A stretch of DNA of 16,396 nt, from contig MU646434.1 of the NCBI GenBank assembly GCA_026770585.1, forward strand, positions 646,165 through 662,560. The letters are read 5' to 3'. This DNA comes from Baffinella frigidus (Eukaryota; Cryptophyceae; Cryptomonadales; Baffinellaceae). The notes below the pieces were generated by a model. The model worked only from the letters and a program-made list of their open reading frames with translations. It was not told the DNA's origin and did no database searches. The translations under genes were made by a program, and so were the position numbers. Positions 6,450 through 12,601 of this stretch are shown here, one piece after another (positions within the stretch are counted from its first letter, which is position 1; each line of letters starts with the position of its first letter).

Positions 6450-9400
6450 GTGCACGCCATGCATCCTCATTCTCCTTTGAAGCTGCGCCCTTTTCGGGGA
6501 AGGGCTCGTGGCGTCTGCTGACTCTGCTCCGCGCCCGTTCGTGCATGTTGCAGTGGGGGTGGCGTCGGGGCTCGTGACGTCTGCTGACTTCTCGCGCATG
6601 TTGCAGTGAGAACGGGGACCACGCCGGGCGTGTACGCGACCTGGGACGAGTGCAAGGCGCAGGTTGATGGCTTTCCGAAAGCGGCCTACAAGAAGTTCGG
6701 GACCCGGGAAGAAGCAATGAGGTCCCGCTGCCGGCATCTCCGGGTTTAGCGTTTAGGGGTTAGGGGTTAGGGGTTAAGGGTTAGGGTTTAGGGTTACGCC
6801 CTCTACCAGCTCCTAGCCAACAGGCGCACCTCAACACCCGAAACCCCGCGCGCTCACCCACCCTGGATGGAACATTATGGTATTGTCGGTCGATGCCTTT
6901 TACATGTGATTTTACCGCGGCCGAACCTTCTCCTTTGGAATCAGTTGACTTTCGATTGCGGGTTTTCGGTTTCTGGGAAGATTTGTACGAGAGGTCGGAT
7001 AGAACCGCTCCCACTCGACCAACAAACTATTATTTTGAGCATTCTTAAGTCAACTCCCCTTGGAGAACACGCCACATTGTGGCGTGCCCGTGATGAATGG
7101 ATCTGGTACAAAAAGGTCTAATATGTATTTGAGTGGTATGAATCATGTCAACTTTTGCGATAAAGGGTTATTCGGGATTTGGCCGCAAGTCCCCTCCAGG
7201 GTGGATGCTGCCACATTCTCCCAGCGCCTGTCGATCGTGCCGTCCCTCCAAAAGTCGTGGGAATGGGGGCTCCTACCGTAGGCAATCGGTAGGCTGTAAG
7301 TACCTCACTGGCGTTAGCTTTTTGCATGATGAGGGGTTAGGGTTGCGCCCTCTGCCAGCTCCCAAGGGGGAAACAGGCGCATCTCTCAACCCTGAACCTC
7401 GCGCGCACACATGCTGACACATTCTCCCAGCGCCTGTCGATCGTGTCGTCCCTCCACCAGCAACCCGTAGCAGCTTTTACCGGATCCTTGCAAGAATCCT
7501 GGAACGAGTTTGTTGTTTTGGTATATTCGTAGGGACCCTACGGTAGGAGGCCCTAGGGGCCTCGGAAGTACTGACGGGAGATACGGACAGATATGTCCGG
7601 TTTAGCTGAAATTTAACCCGACCCGGTTATAAGCTGCTACGGGTTTCTGTCGACCGTTTTTGCCGCGCTACCTGTCTCCCACCAGGGCTGGGGGTAGTTT
7701 TTTTTGGTTACGGTAACAGAGGCCCCGTTACCGGATCGGTGGCAGAGAATCACTGTGTTACCATCAGTCAAAGGGACTCGTCAAAGAGACTCCCACGACC
7801 TTTGACCTGTCACAGCGTTACCTGGTACGAACCGGGCCCGGCTCTGCGAGCGTTCAACCAGGGTGAGGGCAGCGGGAGTTAATTGCAATTAACTCCCGCT
7901 GCCCGAAGGAAACGGAAACTCGGGCATTTCCAGCCCGAAAATTCCTTCGTCGCAGCAGTTCATTGCTTCTTCCCGGGACGTGAATTGCACTCGGGGTCAG
8001 AACATTTCGCCTAAGTCAACTCCCCCTGAAAGCCAGCGCCCTAAGTCAAATGCCGTCCATAGTGGCCAGGTCCATCTAAACGAAAACAGGGGAAAGTTGA
8101 CTTAGGTGAGCTGGTTGACTTAGCTGAAATCTTGTGGCTCGGAGTGAACTGCTTGAAGCGTTTCCTGCTACGTGCCCGGTTCCGTAACCGCTGCCCTACA
8201 AACGCCTGGTTGAGCCACCGTCCTCCTACACACGCTGCCCGGGTCGGTCCACCGTCTTTCGGGGAAAACCTAAACACGCACCCCTCAACCCTCAACCCTA
8301 AACCCTGGGGGCAGCTTCATTAACGACGTGCAGGACGACGCGGGAGGGCAGGCGGGGGGGAAACGCGCCAGGGAAGAGGAGGGCGTGGAGGGGGGTGGGG
8401 AGCAGGGCCAAAAAGCGGGGAAAGCGGAACGGAAAAAGTGCTGTCCTCTCTACCCCCGTCAAACGTTCTCCTCGTTTTGTGTGGCCTGTTGCGCGAAGAA
8501 TCGTGGGGTAGGGGGGGTGGTGAATGCCTGCCAGCAGCCCACAGGGAGACCTGCCTTTGTCGGGTCCTTGGTTTTGCCAAGGGTGGGAGGGAAAGCGGGG
8601 GGGGCGTCAAGTGCGTACCTGGTTTGGGGGTTGGGGTTTAGGGTGTGCAGAGAGTGTGTGGGGTCTAGGGTTTGGGGTGTACCCTACGCGGTAGGGAGGA
8701 GGGGGAGGGGGGACAGGGCCCGGCCAAGGAGCGAAAAAAGTGAGGGGATAATGCCGGCGCCTTAGTCCACTCGGCCAACTGTGCAGATTGACTCCGTGGC
8801 CAAAAGGGACATTGTACCTCCTCGAAAAGTGCTGTCCTCTCTGCCCCCGTCGCACGCTCTCCTCTGCGTGGCCTGTTGCACCGGGCTCCCTGTGCGAAAT
8901 GGCGGTTTGTCGAGGTGCGTATCCGTAATGGAGGAAACACATCCATAAAGAAAGCATTTGCCCATCTGAACCGGGGGTGGTGTAAGAAGTTTGGCGCGGG
9001 GGGGGATAAACTCTAAACCCTAAACTAACCCCTAAACCCTAAACCCTAAACCCTAAACCCTAAACCCTAAACCCTAAACCCTAAACTCCAAACCTTTACC
9101 CCTAACCCCTAACCCCTCACCCCTCACCCCCACACCCCAAACCCTAGACCCCACACACTCTCCACACACCCTCAACCCCAACCCCCACACCAGGTACGCA
9201 CTCGACGGGGACGGGGACGCAGGGAAGGGGGGGTACTACCTCTACTTCGATGGGGGGTCCCGCGGCAACGGAGCGGAGAGCGCCGTTGCCGGGGCCGGCG
9301 CTGTGCTGTACCAAGGCGTCACCCGCGTGTGGCAGGTGGGACCCGTCCGCGCGAAAGTTGACCGATGTGTAAGTTGACCGATTGGTACCCGGGACGATGA

Positions 9401-12400
9401 CTTGAGGATAGTCGGGCAACCAATGTGGGGCAGAGCGAGGCATTGCCCGCCCCTCTGTCGCGTGTACTCAGCAGCCAGGCCACGCCAGGTCAGAAGTCGA
9501 CGATTCATTTTGACTACACGATCTTCAAGCGCCCGGAACGACGACTTGAGGATAGTCGGTCAACCCATGCGAGGCCCCACAGCGGGCTATGAAGGGATTT
9601 TCGGGCAGGAAATTTCCGTTACATTATCCATGGGTCCCCCCTATGTCCCTACGGGTTGCCTATCGTAGGGACCAGGGTCTTATCGCTTAGGGGTTATTCG
9701 AAAGCCCTTCGAAGTCTGGTGTGTGGTTGGTTGGTGTGATCGTGTGGGCACCCATCCAACAAACCTCTCATGCATTTCGCCATGGCAGGGGGGGGTATGC
9801 GGCTGGGGATGATACCCCGTGTAGGATGACCGGAGTGACTTTACACAGGATACGCCCTTACCAAATGCATCTTATGATATGATGGCAGGGGGGCGTATAC
9901 CTCAAGACCGGAAGCACGAACAACGAAGCAGAGTACGAGGGGTTGATCCTCGGGCTCGAAGAGGCTGCGAAGTTGGGGGTGGGATCGCTCGTGGTGCGGG
10001 GGGACAGCAAACTCGTCGTAAACCAGGTCCTTCTTCTTCTTCTCCCAGGCTACGTAGCAGCAACTGGGGTCACGGAGGCAGTCCATCTAAACGATTTGTA
10101 CTAGAATCCAAGACCTTTTCACCTTGGGTTCAAGGTGAAATTCCGGTTAGGTTCCGGGGCAATGGATAAGATTCTAGTACAAATCGTTCAGATGGACTGT
10201 ATCCGTGAAGCCCCCAGTGGCTGCTGAGTGGTAGAGGAACCACCACAGGTCATTACTGGGAATTCCAGGGCTCAACGTTTTGTTTCCTGGTACTAAATGT
10301 GCGGTCCTAAGTGAGACGCAACTCCTCGTCCTTTCCACGTCCGATTTTTTAACTCCGAATTTCGGATCCGGGTACAAAATTTAAAATAACCCATACGCGA
10401 GAAGACATACGACCCTACGGTAGGCAAACGCGTAGGGGCGTAGGTGGGTTTCTACGGATAACGCAGCGGGAAGTCGGTGGATTATCCACCGAAAATCCCT
10501 TTGTAGCCTGCTGTGTTTATCCGGGGAAACCTATTTTTCTTTAGTTTGATGGCCACGAAAATTACTACACAACTGCTTTAGTATTACTAATAAGAACGAA
10601 CCGTGTAGTAATTTTCCTTGCCATCAAACTAAAGAAAAATAGGTTTCCCCGGATAAGTGTGCGTTGGGGCACGCAGGTGCTCAGGGCTGACGGCTTGCAG
10701 CTTGCGGTTTGCGGCATAGGGCCTAGGGCCTAGGGCCTAGGGCCTAGGGCCTGGGACGTAGGGCCTAGGGCCTAGGGCCTAGGGCCTAGGGCCTAGGGCG
10801 TAGGGCCTCGTTCGCGTTGGTAGGGTTTAGGGGTTAGGGTGTTGCGGCCGCCCCGACGGGGGGGTGGGGGCGCAGGTTCTGCGGGATTACAGGTCAGGGC
10901 TGATGGCTTGCGGCGTAGGGCCTAGGGCCTAGGGCGTAGGGCCTAGGGCCTAGGGCCTAGGGTCTCGTGGGTAGGTTTTATGGTTTAGGGTGTTGCGGCC
11001 GCCCTGACAGGGGGGGGGGCGCAGGTTCTGCCGAGCCGCATGGAATGCAACAAGGCCCATCTGCGCGCCCTGCGAGACAGGTTGCGAGCCCCACCCTACA
11101 CCCCAAAGCCTAAACCAGGAGGGAAAACCCAAACCCCCAAACCCCCAAACTTCAAACCCTCTCTCTCGGTAGGGGGATTGCACTCTTTCTCTCCATTTGA
11201 CTATCAAAGACTATCTCTTTCTCTCCATTTGACTATCAAATTCTCTCCATTTGACTATCAAAGCTGCACTCTTTGCCTCCATTTGACTATCAAAGAAACA
11301 AAGAACCTGTCTGTCCCGCGGCTCGCGTCGTCCCTTCTAAACCCCACACGGTGGACTACACCCTAAACCCTAAACCCTAAACCCTAAACCCTAAACCCTT
11401 AACCCTAAACCCTAAACCCCAAACCCTAAACCCTACACCCGAAACCCTACACCTTAAACCCTAAACCCTAAACCCTGAGCCCCAAACCCTAACCCCTAAC
11501 CCCTACACCCCAACCCCGAAACCTGGTACAAACCCTGAACCCTCAACCTGAACCCTAAACCCTAAACCCCGTACCCCGAACCCCAAACCCTCAACCCCAC
11601 ACCCCAAACCGCACATCCCAAACCGCACACTCTAAACCTCGCACCCTACACCCCACACCCTGAACTCTAAACCCCAAACCCTACACCCTCTTCCGGCAGG
11701 GCCAGAGAGCTCCTGAAGAAGTTTGAGAAAACTCAACTCCTCCACATTCTCCGTGAGGGGAACAAGGTCAACCCTACACCTCAAACCCCAAACCCTAAAC
11801 CCTAAACCCTAAACCCTAAACCCTAAACCCTAAACCCTAAACCCTAAACCCTAAACACCAAACCATAAACCATAAACCATAAACCATACACCCTGATCCC
11901 TCAACCCTCAACCCTCAAACCTCAACCCTGACCGTGGTCTCTAAACCCTAAACCCTAAAGCTTGAACCCTAGACCACCAGCCCTGAACCCTGAACCCCGA
12001 ACCCTGAACCCGAAACCCGAAACCCGACACCCGAAACCCGAAACCCTAAGTCAAGCACAAGGTTAGTCCGTTCCCCACTATGCGATTGGTTTCGTGGCCA
12101 CCAGCTGTGAAAACCGGGATTCTGTAGAGCTGTGTGCAGAGAGGTTGGCCACAGGTTATGAAAAGTCGGTAAAAAATGACGGCGCTGGTACAAAACACGT
12201 CCACTTCCACCAATTTTCATTATGATTTCGGCTGCCAAATTCGCTACACTCCGCTGTATAGGGGTACCTTGCTCATAAGAAAGCGCCTCTCTCTAGGACC
12301 CTACAGTAGGCATATGCCTAGGCCCCTACGGTGGTCCTAGGGTGGGGGGCATATTCTTGTGAGCGAGGTACCCCTCCACTTAGCAGCCACTGGGGGCTTC

Positions 12401-12552
12401 ACGGATACAGTCGACCTGAACGATTTGTACTAGAATCTTATCCATTGCCCTGGATTCCAACCGGAATTTCGCCTTGGCTTTCAGGCGAAAAGGAAGTCGG
12501 GCGCTGGTAAGTGCCAGGTGGCGGACGGGATGGCGAACCATGCGATAGACAC

Positions 12553-12601
<49 letters not shown>

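Noticed and set aside
10021-10048. gtccttcttcttcttctcccag as a tiny 22-nt intron after exon 4
   Set aside because: Too short for a spliceosomal intron, and the following codons run into a MITE and stop. Exon 5 at 11025 fits the family and phase.
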